Below, piece after piece: positions 6,794-14,470 of a stretch of 64,000 nucleotides of DNA; the first letter of the stretch is position 1; each line of letters opens with the position of its first letter. Source of the stretch: Flavobacterium sp. YJ01 (GTDB lineage Bacteria > Bacteroidota > Bacteroidia > Flavobacteriales > Flavobacteriaceae); assembly GCF_029320955.1 (NCBI RefSeq), contig NZ_CP119757.1, positions 2,356,001 through 2,420,000 on the forward strand, in the 5' to 3' direction. A model generated the notes under the pieces. That model made no database searches. It was given only the letters and a program-made list of their open reading frames with translations, and had not been told where the DNA came from. The translations under genes and the position numbers were made by a program.

Positions 6794-9208
6794 TTACCCT
6801 TTATCAGACAATCTCAAAATATCTCCAAAAACTCCTCTTGCTGTTACCGCAGAACCTGCACCAGCTCCTTGAATAACTATTGGACGATCTCCGTAAGATT
6901 CTGTGTAAATTTCGAAGAAAGAATCAGAACCTTTTAATCCGCCTAACGCAGTATCTTTTGGCACTGAAACTAGTTTTACTTCTAGATTTCCTTTATCATT
7001 TTGCAAATCTCCAGACAATTCACCGATATATCTTAAAACGTGATTTGGCTGTTGATCTGCTTTTATTTTAGCATAAATTGGATCAAATTCTTTCAGTTTA
7101 GTCAAGAAATCGGTAGCGCTTCCTTCACGCAAGTGCTCTGGAATTAAATTCTGAATTGAGATTTCTTCAAACTCATTTTGTAAATCTAATTCTCTTGCCA
7201 AAATCAATAATTTTCTACCAACATCATTTCCGCATAAATCTTCACGCGGATCTGGTTCTGTGTATCCGTTGTCAATTGCTTCTTGCAAGATTTCGCTGAA
7301 AGGCGCATCTTTCGCAGAGAAATTATTGAATAAATAACTTAATGTTCCTGAGAAAACTCCTTTAATTTTTGTGATATTTTCTCCTGAAAGGTGCAATAAT
7401 TTAATCGTGTCAATTAATGGTAAACCTGCACCAACGTTAGTTTCATATAAATAATTCTTTTGGTTTTCTTCTAAAGCGCTTCTCAATTCTTTATAAAAAC
7501 CATAGCTTAATGTATTCGCTACTTTATTCGAAGAAATCAAATCGAAACTGTTTTCTACAAGCGGAATATAGTTTTCAACAAAAGTTGCACTTGCAGTATT
7601 ATCAATCGCAATTAAGTTTTCTAAATGATGTTCATTCGCGTAAGCAATAATATCTTTAATAGTGTAAGCTTCGCCTTTGGTTTCAATTTCATTTTTCCAA
7701 TTGCCATTAACACCGTATTTGTTTAAAAGCAGTTTTTTAGAATTCGCTATAGCGAAAACATTCAGCTTAATGTCTTTACGTTTTTCGATTGCCGCAGCCG
7801 ATTCTAAAATCTGATTGATTAAAGTTCCGCCCACTAATCCGTGACCAAAAATTGCAATGTTGATCTTTTTAGAAACTCCAAAAATCTCTCCGTGAATAAC
7901 GTTCAAGGCTTTGTTTAGTTCTTCTTTTTTAACAACTAAACTCACGTTTTTACCTGTTACAGTGTTGTTGAACAAAATTGGAACAATTTTATTTTTGATT
8001 AAAGCTGTATATGGCTTGTGGAAAGTGCTCAAATCCTGACCAATAATCGAAATTACAGATACATTGTCTGTTACCGTAATCTGATTTACGTCTTTAGAAT
8101 AAAAGTCATTTTCGAATTCTTTTTCTAATTCCACTACAGCGGTTGTTGCTTTATCAGTTGCCACAACCAATCCGATTCCTCTTTCTGAAGAACCTTGCGA
8201 AATAATGCTCACACTGATATTGTGATCTCCCATTACTTTAAAAATTCGAGCATCAACTCCGGCTTTTCCAAGTAATCCACGTCCTTCAAGATTTACAAGA
8301 GAGACATTTTCTAAAACAGAAAGCGTTTTAATTCCTTCTTTTGAAGAATCTGAAGTGATTAAAGTTCCGCGATTTTCGTGGTTGAAAGTATTTAAAATAC
8401 GAAGCGGAATATTCTTTTCCAACAAAGGAATGATCGTTTTAGCATGCAAAATTGTCGCTCCAAAATTTGCCAGCTCATTTGCTTCATTGAATGACAAATA
8501 TTCAATTTTCTTAGCATCAGCAACTAAATCTGGATTTGCCGTGTAAATTCCGTCTACGTGCGTGAAGTTTTGTAATTCTTCAGCATTCAAATAATTAGCG
8601 ATTAACGAAGCGGTATAGTTACTGCCATTTCTACCTAAAGTAGTTGTGTCGTTGTTGTTGTTGGAACCAATGAAGCCTGTAACTATATTAACCGTTTCGC
8701 CGTTATGTGTTTTGAAATAATTAACTACATTTTTCTTAGAAAGCTGCTCTAAAGGCTGCGCATCACCAAATTTAGAATCGGTTTTCAACAATTCTCTTGT
8801 ATCAACAAAGTTTGCTGGAATTCCTTTTTCTAACAAAATCGCTGTCAATAATTTAGCCGAAAGCAATTCTCCTTTTGACAAAATCTGATCTTTGATTTTT
8901 TTGCTGTAATCCCCAATTAAGCTTACTCCTTCAAAAAGTTTATCTAAGACATTAAATTCTTCAGACAAATCAACTTGTGGATAATCTGATATTTGATATT
9001 TTTTGAAATTTTCTAATAATTCTTTGTAACTGCCGTTTTTAGCAGCAATGCTTAAGATAAATTCTAATTCGTCAGTAGCATTTCCGCGTGCAGAAACTAC
9101 AACGGCAATTTTTTCACCTTGACTTACTTTATCAGAAATGATAGAAACAACTTTGTTAAGTCCTTCTCCGTTTGCTAACGATTTACCTCCAAATTTTAAT
9201 ACTTTCAT
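6794..9208 (-). CDS. thrA: Bifunctional aspartate kinase / homoserine dehydrogenase
   Basis: 804 residues. An aspartokinase domain (about 1-440) opens with KFGGKS at residues 5-10 (KFGGTS in most relatives) and includes ACT-type regulatory repeats. A homoserine dehydrogenase domain follows, with the nucleotide loop FGHGLVGG near 455 and the catalytic signature YTEPDPREDLCGNDVGRK, which keeps the Glu, Asp and Lys used by the family. The C-terminal GAGAG motif is intact. It feeds homoserine to the adjacent MetX one base upstream, and to threonine. It lies under the SAM-I riboswitch, so methionine/SAM should repress it. Confidence 0.96.
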   Translation of the reverse strand: MKVLKFGGKSLANGEGLNKVVSIISDKVSQGEKIAVVVSARGNATDELEFILSIAAKNGSYKELLENFKKYQISDYPQVDLSEEFNVLDKLFEGVSLIGDYSKKIKDQILSKGELLSAKLLTAILLEKGIPANFVDTRELLKTDSKFGDAQPLEQLSKKNVVNYFKTHNGETVNIVTGFIGSNNNNDTTTLGRNGSNYTASLIANYLNAEELQNFTHVDGIYTANPDLVADAKKIEYLSFNEANELANFGATILHAKTIIPLLEKNIPLRILNTFNHENRGTLITSDSSKEGIKTLSVLENVSLVNLEGRGLLGKAGVDARIFKVMGDHNISVSIISQGSSERGIGLVVATDKATTAVVELEKEFENDFYSKDVNQITVTDNVSVISIIGQDLSTFHKPYTALIKNKIVPILFNNTVTGKNVSLVVKKEELNKALNVIHGEIFGVSKKINIAIFGHGLVGGTLINQILESAAAIEKRKDIKLNVFAIANSKKLLLNKYGVNGNWKNEIETKGEAYTIKDIIAYANEHHLENLIAIDNTASATFVENYIPLVENSFDLISSNKVANTLSYGFYKELRSALEENQKNYLYETNVGAGLPLIDTIKLLHLSGENITKIKGVFSGTLSYLFNNFSAKDAPFSEILQEAIDNGYTEPDPREDLCGNDVGRKLLILARELDLQNEFEEISIQNLIPEHLREGSATDFLTKLKEFDPIYAKIKADQQPNHVLRYIGELSGDLQNDKGNLEVKLVSVPKDTALGGLKGSDSFFEIYTESYGDRPIVIQGAGAGSAVTARGVFGDILRLSDKG

Positions 9209-9209
9209 T

Positions 9210-10199
9210 TTATTTCTTTATTGTTTCTGCCTTAAAAATGTCGGCAAGTAAATGATCTAATTGTTTGTACTCGATTAAAAAAGCGTCATGTCCGTGAACC
9301 GAAACAATTTCGCTGTAGAAAACATTGTCTTTAAATTTCTTTAATTCTTCGTAGGTTTCGACATTTTCTTTGGCCGTAAAAAATAAGTCAGAATTGATTC
9401 CTACAATATGAATTGAAGCTTTTGTTTTGGACAATAAGTTTTCAAAACTTTCACTATTTCTAGTAATATCAATTGTTTTAAGCAACTGATTCATTAATTT
9501 ATAAGAAGACAATTGAAATCTTTGCTGTAGTTTTTTCCCGTGATGTGCGAGCCAGCTTTCGATATTAAAAATCAAAAGATCTTGGTTAACGGTACGCTGA
9601 AATTTCTCTTTGAATGATTCTGGCGAACGGTAACAAAGCATCGCATGAATTCTGGCATCTTCAATTGGTTTTGAAGAATTATTCAAGATTTGTTCTTGCA
9701 GAAAACAGTTTGCAATAAGCCAGTCTGTAGATTTCCAGTCGCTCGCAATCGGAATAAGATTTTCTGTGATGTTTGGTTCTAAAGCTAAAATTTCCCATGC
9801 AATTCCGCCGCCAACAGAACCTCCGATAATGGCAAAAAGTTTTTCAATTTGTAAAGCTTTAATTCCTTCAACAAAAATTCTAGCTACATCTCTAGCTGTA
9901 AAATCAAGATAATTTTCGATTAAAAAAGAATTTGTTCCGTTTCCTGGAACATCAAAAGCTAAAATGGTATAAACAGAAGTATCTATCGTTTTACCTTCGC
10001 CAATTAAATTATTCCACCAACCATTCTCACCAGTAACTTCAGCGTTTCCCGTTAGGGCATGATTAACCAAAACAATAGGCGCGCTGTGCAAAGATTGCCC
10101 TGCCAGCGTAAAATGTAAAGGTATAGAATGATAAGTTGCACCACTTTCTGTGATGAAATCTTGAATTATAATAGGGTTTGGTATATTTTCCAATTTCAA
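9210..10199 (-). CDS. metX: Homoserine O-acetyltransferase-like alpha/beta hydrolase
   Basis: 329 residues, MetX-type alpha/beta hydrolase fold. The nucleophile elbow GGSVGG puts Ser128 at the catalytic position. The acid lies in GINSDLFF and the histidine in VHGHDAF near the end. NHALTGNAE near residue 46 resembles the oxyanion loop of MetX. The reaction is acylation of homoserine with acetyl-CoA (or succinyl-CoA in some members), committing it to methionine. It is shorter than many MetX proteins (about 350-380), so the assignment rests on motifs plus context: directly behind a SAM-I riboswitch and ahead of thrA. Confidence 0.9.
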   Translation of the reverse strand: MKLENIPNPIIIQDFITESGATYHSIPLHFTLAGQSLHSAPIVLVNHALTGNAEVTGENGWWNNLIGEGKTIDTSVYTILAFDVPGNGTNSFLIENYLDFTARDVARIFVEGIKALQIEKLFAIIGGSVGGGIAWEILALEPNITENLIPIASDWKSTDWLIANCFLQEQILNNSSKPIEDARIHAMLCYRSPESFKEKFQRTVNQDLLIFNIESWLAHHGKKLQQRFQLSSYKLMNQLLKTIDITRNSESFENLLSKTKASIHIVGINSDLFFTAKENVETYEELKKFKDNVFYSEIVSVHGHDAFLIEYKQLDHLLADIFKAETIKK

Positions 10200-10276
10200 A
10201 TCTGTTGTATTATCTGATTTGTATTATGGAAATATTAGAAAGAAAAAACTAGAGTAAACTAGAAAAAATTCTTGTT

Positions 10277-10380
10277 GTTATCTTTCCACGTTGGGCGTGG
10301 TAGAATGTAGCACCTTCTTCGTTTTACCGAAGGGTTGCTAAGGATTCATCGGGTCTAATCCCTCGTCCTTTCTTTATAAC
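10277..10380 (-). ncRNA. SAM-I (S-box) riboswitch
   Basis: The minus strand has the S-box landmarks in order: P1 strand GTTAT, AGAAAGG, GAGGGATT.GACCCGATGA, AGCAACC, a hairpin CTTCGGTAAAACGAAG, GGTGCTACATTC, a terminal hairpin CCACGCCCAACGTGG, then GAAAGATAAC closing P1. It controls metX-thrA-osmC-metZ. About 77 bases separate it from the metX start. I see only a weak CTAG hairpin plus U-run there, so the output mechanism (termination or translation) is uncertain. Confidence 0.95.
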
Positions 10381-10409
10381 ATTTCAATACGTTTTTGAAC
10401 TTAATGGTG

Positions 10410-10440
10410 CAAATTAACTACTATTTTCTTAAACAAACAA
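10410..10440 (-). promoter_or_regulatory. Probable promoter of the SAM-I riboswitch operon
   Basis: Minus strand TTGTTTG (10434-10440) followed by TTAATTTG (10410-10417), one mismatch to TAnnTTTG. Predicted start near 10403, about 20 bases before the riboswitch P1. Confidence 0.55.
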
Positions 10441-10571
10441 ATTTTATCTAAAAGTGTTTGTTAAATTTCTGAGTCTTACTTTAGCAAAAACTATTATACG
10501 CAAAAATTTACCGAACATAAATGCCCAGTAAAATTAAGCAGGTTTTAACCTAGTTTATGTCGCTTTTCTGT

Positions 10572-10775
10572 TTAGATAAAAAGCGTTTCATTCTCTTTTG
10601 AATACATTAAAAACAATAAAGAATTTGGTACTTTTTTCGTTGTACTTTTTCCTTCTTCCGTAATTCCGAATCTTGGGTGAGCCAATTCGTTTGTTGGCAG
10701 CGGCGGATTATTTTTTCTTGTCCTTCTGTTTTTCAAATTTGAAATTTTTTCTGCTAAGTAGTTCAATGTGCTCAT
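10572..10775 (-). CDS. Small protein of unknown function downstream of tandem leader ORFs (locus B)
   Basis: 67 residues, basic in the middle (LKNRRTRKN), with no signal peptide or membrane segment. I do not recognise a family. The C-terminal SLLFLMYSKENETLFI resembles SLLFHLYDLEEEAENLF in the 61-residue protein at 14078-14263. Both genes occupy the same place, right after two leader ORF plus terminator units. The resemblance suggests homologues belonging to one regulatory cassette. A non-coding 190 bases then separates it from the riboswitch operon. It could alternatively be a chance ORF, but the shared position and C-terminus argue against that. Confidence 0.55.
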   Translation of the reverse strand: MSTLNYLAEKISNLKNRRTRKNNPPLPTNELAHPRFGITEEGKSTTKKVPNSLLFLMYSKENETLFI

Positions 10776-10853
10776 GATATTAAGTTTTAGTTCAGTTTGC
10801 GTTTTATAATCTTTATTTCTCGTTTATGTTTGTGTTAAATCGTTTAAAAGAAT

Positions 10854-10892
10854 AAAAAAACCCTTTTGGATTCTTAGATACCAAAAGGGTTT
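10854..10892 (-). terminator. Attenuator terminator B2
   Basis: The stem AAACCCTTTTGG / CCAAAAGGGTTT (10858-10869 with 10881-10892) has an 11-base loop and a U-tract in leftward transcription. The minus-strand segment at 10877-10887, which includes part of this terminator, is complementary to 10914-10925 just after leader ORF B2. Confidence 0.85.
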
Positions 10893-10923
10893 AAGTTTTT
10901 AAACTCATTTATACTTTTTAGTA

Positions 10924-10992
10924 TCAACAGACCAGCACGCAAATAAGCGCGACAGTAAACATCTTATTGTTCACCTGTAAGGATTTATTCAT
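10924..10992 (-). CDS. Leader peptide ORF B2 (22 codons)
   Basis: Reads MNKSLQVNNKM then FTVALICVLVC, ending TGA. The ORF finishes with two Cys codons among Val/Leu/Ile. The RNA starting at its stop codon (GATACTAAAAAG, 10925-10914) can pair with CTTTTGGTATC in the following terminator with one wobble and one bulge. A ribosome at the stop would cover this antiterminator strand. No Shine-Dalgarno is visible, normal for the phylum. Function as a leader peptide is inferred from layout and likeness to the other three ORFs. Confidence 0.6.
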   Translation of the reverse strand: MNKSLQVNNKMFTVALICVLVC

Positions 10993-11035
10993 CTGTGATT
11001 TATATTTTATTTTTAAATTCTGCATTTGTGTAAAA

Positions 11036-11070
11036 TTAAAAAGCCTCCCAAAATTTTTCGGGAGGCTTTT
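11036..11070 (-). terminator. Attenuator terminator B1
   Basis: The stem AAAGCCTCCC / GGGAGGCTTT (11040-11049 with 11060-11069) has a 10-base loop and a U-tract on the minus strand (AATTTTA). A complementary GAGGCT lies upstream at 11117-11122 within leader ORF B1. Confidence 0.8.
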
Positions 11071-11071
11071 A

Positions 11072-11170
11072 CTATATATTGTGTTTTCTTACAATTTTTA
11101 AGCAATAGACAACCCAGCCTCGGTAATAACCGAAATGGCACAAAACATTTTGTTGACTTTTAAGTTCATT
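11072..11170 (-). CDS. Leader peptide ORF B1 (32 codons)
   Basis: Begins MNLKVNKMFCAISVITEA, then GLSIALKIVRKHNI and TAG. The VNKMFC start resembles MNLVAKNMCC of A1 and TVNKMMMCC of A2. The ORF stop abuts the terminator, unlike the other three, so full translation might disturb rather than allow the hairpin. Either the real reading frame ends differently or this unit works another way. Codons 14-17 lie in a small hairpin (CGGTTATTACCG) like one in A1. Confidence 0.45.
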   Translation of the reverse strand, partial: NELKSQQNVLCHFGYYRGWVVYCLKIVRKHNI

Positions 11171-11197
11171 TGATTTCTAGTAGTTTTTGGGTATAAC

Positions 11198-11228
11198 AAA
11201 TATGCAACTATTTTTTTTATTACACAAA
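11198..11228 (-). promoter_or_regulatory. Probable promoter of leader locus B
   Basis: Minus strand TTTG (11225-11228), 19-base spacer, CATATTTG (11198-11205). Only the first base deviates from TAnnTTTG. Locus A has the matching form TTTG-N20-CAAATTTG, which supports a shared ancestry. The rest of the gap to 11409 holds nothing recognisable. Confidence 0.55.
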
Positions 11229-11409
11229 TGAAAATCAAGAATTTAATTACAAAATTCGTTAAAATTGTGTTTTTTTACGACAAATACCGTCTTACAAAAA
11301 CAAACAGAGTAAAAAACCTACAAAAATATTGACTTTTCTCACTAATTTCGCTTGACAAATCAGCTTATCAAAGAACTTTAAACTTTTTCTTTCCTACTTT
11401 TAAAAAAAA

Positions 11410-12498
11410 TTACAGCCAGACCGCTTCTTTATTTCTAATTTTTTCGGCAATTTTCAAAATATCACTTATAATTCCCCTCGAAATAGCTTGTTTACACGGC
11501 GGTGCGCTTTGAATTACAATCGGAACATTAGCGTACGATTTTGTATAAATTTCAAAAATAGTATCCGAACCTTTCAATTGTCCGATAGCAGAATCTATGG
11601 GCTCAGAAATCAATTTGACTTCTAAATTGCCGCTTTCGACATCAAATTCGCCAACATATCTTAAAACATGATTTTCTGCCTGAGTAATTTTGGCAATTTT
11701 GAATGCTTTATCGACCGCATCTTTATTTAGTACGCCATTCTTTTCGAGATGCTGTTCTGTAATAAAAGGTCTAATTTTAATATCTGAAAACTCAAAATCT
11801 TTTCCAATTTCTCGGGCAAGAATCAAGAGTTTCCTAGCGGTATCATTTCCAGACAAATCTTCTTTAAAAGTAGATTTCATTAAACCTAAAAGACTCGCAT
11901 CTTTTAAGACAGAAGAGAATGTCACATCTTCTGATGAAAAACGATTAAAAACATAACTCAAATTATCTGAGAATACACCTCGAATTTTGGTGATTTTTTC
12001 TCCCGAATAATACAAATCTCTTAAAGTTTGCAAAACTGGAATGCCAGTATCGACCGAAGTTTCATACAAAAACTCTTTGTCATGCTTTTTGAGATTTACT
12101 CGCAAGTCTTTATACAGATCTATTGGTAACGTATTTGCTTTTTTATTTACTGCTACAATATTAAATCCGTTTTCGATCAGAGTTTTATAATGTTTCACCA
12201 ATTCGTCACTAGCGGTTGCGTCTACAGCAATAAGATTTTCAAATTCGTTTTCTTTGGCAAATTCAATAACATCTTCGACTTTAAAAGGAACAGCCAATTG
12301 TCTAAAATTGGTTTCCCAAGAATAACCAACTCCTTCTTTTTCAAAAAAAGCAACTGTCGAATTGGTAATAATCGGAAAATGAAAATCGACATTTTTACTT
12401 TCCAGAAAAAACTCCTGACTTTCGATTATCTGATTAATCAAAGTACTTCCGATATTTCCAATTCCAAAAAGGATAATGTTTATTTTAAGCTTTGACAT
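11410..12498 (-). CDS. Homoserine dehydrogenase-like paralogue with altered active site
   Basis: 362 residues aligning end to end with the dehydrogenase half of ThrA in this window. The nucleotide loop FGIGNIG (residues 11-17) is kept, as are Asp209 and Lys213 in KEDLSGNDTARK. Other conserved segments are changed. ThrA YTEPDP is LMKSTF here, so the substrate Glu (equivalent to yeast Hom6 Glu208) is Lys198. NVGAGLP is SVDTGIP, FSGTLS is FSDNLS, and QGAGAG is QSAPPC. The reading frame is long and intact, so it is retained, but normal dehydrogenase activity is doubtful. It lies between metY and leader locus B. Confidence 0.85.
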   Translation of the reverse strand: MSKLKINIILFGIGNIGSTLINQIIESQEFFLESKNVDFHFPIITNSTVAFFEKEGVGYSWETNFRQLAVPFKVEDVIEFAKENEFENLIAVDATASDELVKHYKTLIENGFNIVAVNKKANTLPIDLYKDLRVNLKKHDKEFLYETSVDTGIPVLQTLRDLYYSGEKITKIRGVFSDNLSYVFNRFSSEDVTFSSVLKDASLLGLMKSTFKEDLSGNDTARKLLILAREIGKDFEFSDIKIRPFITEQHLEKNGVLNKDAVDKAFKIAKITQAENHVLRYVGEFDVESGNLEVKLISEPIDSAIGQLKGSDTIFEIYTKSYANVPIVIQSAPPCKQAISRGIISDILKIAEKIRNKEAVWL

Positions 12499-12513
12499 AA
12501 TTTTTGTTTTTTA

Positions 12514-12613
12514 ACCATACAAGTGATATAAGTTCATTTAAAATATTTTTATTTAAAAGTTTAAACGTGTTGTATGCGTCTTTACTAAAATGAACTTATA
12601 TCACTTATATGGT
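12514..12613. repeat. Long inverted repeat, ATATAAGT family, copy 2
   Basis: 26-base arms at 12514-12539 and 12588-12613 pair with one mismatch (core AAGTGATATAAGTTCATTT). A 48-base loop separates them. The arms match those of copy 1 at 4112-4179 apart from a few bases. It occupies nearly the whole gap upstream of the homoserine dehydrogenase paralogue, leaving little room for an independent promoter. Confidence 0.8.
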
Positions 12614-12640
12614 TTAATTTTTATAATAATGCTTTTCACA

Positions 12641-12670
12641 AAAAATTACCTTTAGCACATTGACTAAAGG
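12641..12670 (-). terminator. Terminator downstream of metY
   Basis: The stem CCTTTAG / CTAAAGG (12649-12655 with 12664-12670) has an 8-base loop. AAAAATT on the plus strand gives a U-rich tail in leftward transcription. Confidence 0.65.
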
Positions 12671-12698
12671 CAATCTTTCAAACAAAAAACAAAAAAAC

Positions 12699-14003
12699 CT
12701 AGTTTTTATTTATGCTGTATTGAGAAAGTGCAACACTTTGAAAAACAGCTTGAAGATCTGCAATCAAATCTTCTATATCTTCAATTCCGACAGACAAACG
12801 AATCAAATCTTTAGAAACTCCAGTTTCAGCTTGTTCTGCTTCTGTTAATTGCTGATGCGTAGTACTTGCAGGATGAATAATTAATGATTTTGTGTCTCCA
12901 ATATTTGCTAATAATGAGAATAATTTAGTTTCGTCTACTACTTTTTTTGCCGCATCAAAACCGCCTTTTAATCCAAAAGTGATAATTCCGCTTTGACCTT
13001 CTGGCAAGTATTCTTTAGCTAAATCATTGTATTTACTTGATTTTAAACCTGGATAATTTACCCAAACCACCTCATCTTGTTTCTCCAACCATTCGGCCAA
13101 AGCCAAAGCATTCTCACTATGTTTCTTGATTCGGATTGGAAGTGTTTCTAATCCCTGAATAATTTGAAAAGCATTAAACGGACTCAAAGCAGAACCGAAA
13201 TCACGCAAACCTTCTATTCGAGCTTTTGCAATAAAAGCAGCATTTCCTAAAGCTTCGTGATAAACCAATCCGTGATATCCAGCAGATGGTTCGGTAAATT
13301 CTGGGAATTTTCCGTTTGACCAATCAAAATTACCCGCATCGATGATAACGCCTCCTAACGAAGTTCCGTTTCCTGCGATATATTTAGTTAAGGAATGAAT
13401 TACAATATCGGCACCATATTTAATTGGGTTTAATAAATAAGGTGTCGCAACTGTATTATCTACTATAAATGGCACTTTGAATGCTTTGGCTTCTGCCGAG
13501 ATTGCTTTTAAATCCAAAACGTCTAATTTTGGGTTTCCAAGAGATTCAACAAAAAAAGCTCTAGTATTTTCTTTAGCTGCTTTGGTGAAATTTTCTGGTT
13601 TTGAAGGATCTACAAATGTTGTTGTAATTCCTAATCTTGGCAGAGTAACTTTCAATAAGTTATAAGTTCCGCCATATAAACTGTTTGATGCAACAATATG
13701 ATCTCCAGCTTTTAGCAAAGTCAACAAAGTTGTAGAAATTGCCGACGCTCCAGAAGCCGTTACTACAGCTCCAATTCCGCCTTCAAGCGCAGCAAGTCTT
13801 TGTTCTAAAACATCATTTGTTGGATTATTTAATCTCGTATAAATAAATCCTGCTTCGGCAAGACCAAATAAATTGGCCGCATGATCGGCATTATTAAATA
13901 CATATGAAGATGTTTGATAAATAGGCACGGCTATAGTTGATCCATTTTTTGTAACGTCGTGTCCTGCGTGTAGTGCGTTTGTTGCAAATTTTTGTGTGCT
14001 CAT
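12699..14003 (-). CDS. metY: O-acetylhomoserine sulfhydrylase
   Basis: 434 residues, the length of MetY rather than of MetB/MetZ (about 390). The PLP lysine is Lys207 in HSLTKYIAGNG, preceded by FIVDNTVATPYL. ETGVSKDLIRLSVGIED closes the conserved core. It condenses O-acetylhomoserine with sulfide to homocysteine. It is the main enzyme gene behind leader locus A, with only the 61-residue small protein between, so Met/Cys-dependent attenuation would act on it. About 15 residues after AVFQSVA look like a variable tail. Confidence 0.94.
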   Translation of the reverse strand: MSTQKFATNALHAGHDVTKNGSTIAVPIYQTSSYVFNNADHAANLFGLAEAGFIYTRLNNPTNDVLEQRLAALEGGIGAVVTASGASAISTTLLTLLKAGDHIVASNSLYGGTYNLLKVTLPRLGITTTFVDPSKPENFTKAAKENTRAFFVESLGNPKLDVLDLKAISAEAKAFKVPFIVDNTVATPYLLNPIKYGADIVIHSLTKYIAGNGTSLGGVIIDAGNFDWSNGKFPEFTEPSAGYHGLVYHEALGNAAFIAKARIEGLRDFGSALSPFNAFQIIQGLETLPIRIKKHSENALALAEWLEKQDEVVWVNYPGLKSSKYNDLAKEYLPEGQSGIITFGLKGGFDAAKKVVDETKLFSLLANIGDTKSLIIHPASTTHQQLTEAEQAETGVSKDLIRLSVGIEDIEDLIADLQAVFQSVALSQYSINKN

Positions 14004-14077
14004 GATTTCTTAGTTTTTTAGGTATTGTTAATACGTTTATATTGTAATTGATTTTTGAAATTGTAATTGAATTTGAT

Positions 14078-14263
14078 TTAAGCAAAAAGATTTTCTGCTT
14101 CTTCTTCAAGGTCATACAAATGAAACAGCAATGATTTTTGAGTTTTAATACGCTGTTCAGGATTATATTTTTCAGCTTCTGCTGCTTCTTCAGAATTATT
14201 ATTTAAAGAATTATTTCTTAACAAATATTGAAATGCGATTGTATTTATATCTAATGTTTTCAT
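14078..14263 (-). CDS. Small protein of unknown function downstream of tandem leader ORFs (locus A)
   Basis: 61 residues, acidic (EEAAEAEKYNPEQ), with no signal peptide. I do not recognise a family. It starts about 25 bases after attenuator terminator A2 and ends 74 bases before metY, so it is the first structural gene of the attenuated transcript. Its C-terminus (KSLLFHLYDLEEEAENLFA) resembles that of the 67-residue protein in the matching place of locus B. A role in sensing or binding within methionine or cysteine synthesis is possible but unsupported by any motif. Confidence 0.65.
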   Translation of the reverse strand: MKTLDINTIAFQYLLRNNSLNNNSEEAAEAEKYNPEQRIKTQKSLLFHLYDLEEEAENLFA

Positions 14264-14288
14264 GGTTTAAATTTTTAAGAGATTGAAA

Positions 14289-14327
14289 TAAAAAAAAGCC
14301 CTTTCGGATGGCTTACCAAAAGGGCTT
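14289..14327 (-). terminator. Attenuator terminator A2
   Basis: The stem AAGCCCTTTCGG / CCAAAAGGGCTT (14296-14307 with 14316-14327) has one weak pair, then an eight-base U-tract in leftward transcription. Its upstream arm contains CTTTTGG (minus strand, 14322-14316), the exact complement of CCAAAAG at 14368-14362, codons 24-26 of leader ORF A2. Confidence 0.88.
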
Positions 14328-14358
14328 ATAGTTGAAACTATAACAAAGATTCGATCTT

Positions 14359-14439
14359 TCACTTTTGGCAACAGCAACTTTGGATACACATTGGCATCTT
14401 ACAACACATCATCATTTTATTTACTGTTGAATTTTTCAT
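14359..14439 (-). CDS. Met/Cys-rich leader peptide ORF A2 (26 codons)
   Basis: Reads MKNSTVNKMMMCCKMPMC then IQSCCCQK and TGA: six Met and six Cys out of 26. Codons 24-26 (TGC CAA AAG) carry the antiterminator CCAAAAG. A ribosome paused at the early MMMCC run would leave CCAAAAG free to open terminator A2. One that reaches the stop would cover it and let the terminator form. This is the classical logic of amino-acid attenuation; Cys/Met sensing is inferred from codon content. Confidence 0.78.
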   Translation of the reverse strand: MKNSTVNKMMMCCKMPMCIQSCCCQK

Positions 14440-14470
14440 TTCTTATTCTTTTACTTTTTTTGATTACATA

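Noticed and set aside
6562..6876. 104-codon rightward ORF across the long palindrome
   Set aside because: It is composed mostly of repeat sequence and the antisense of thrA and osmC, with no promoter or family match.
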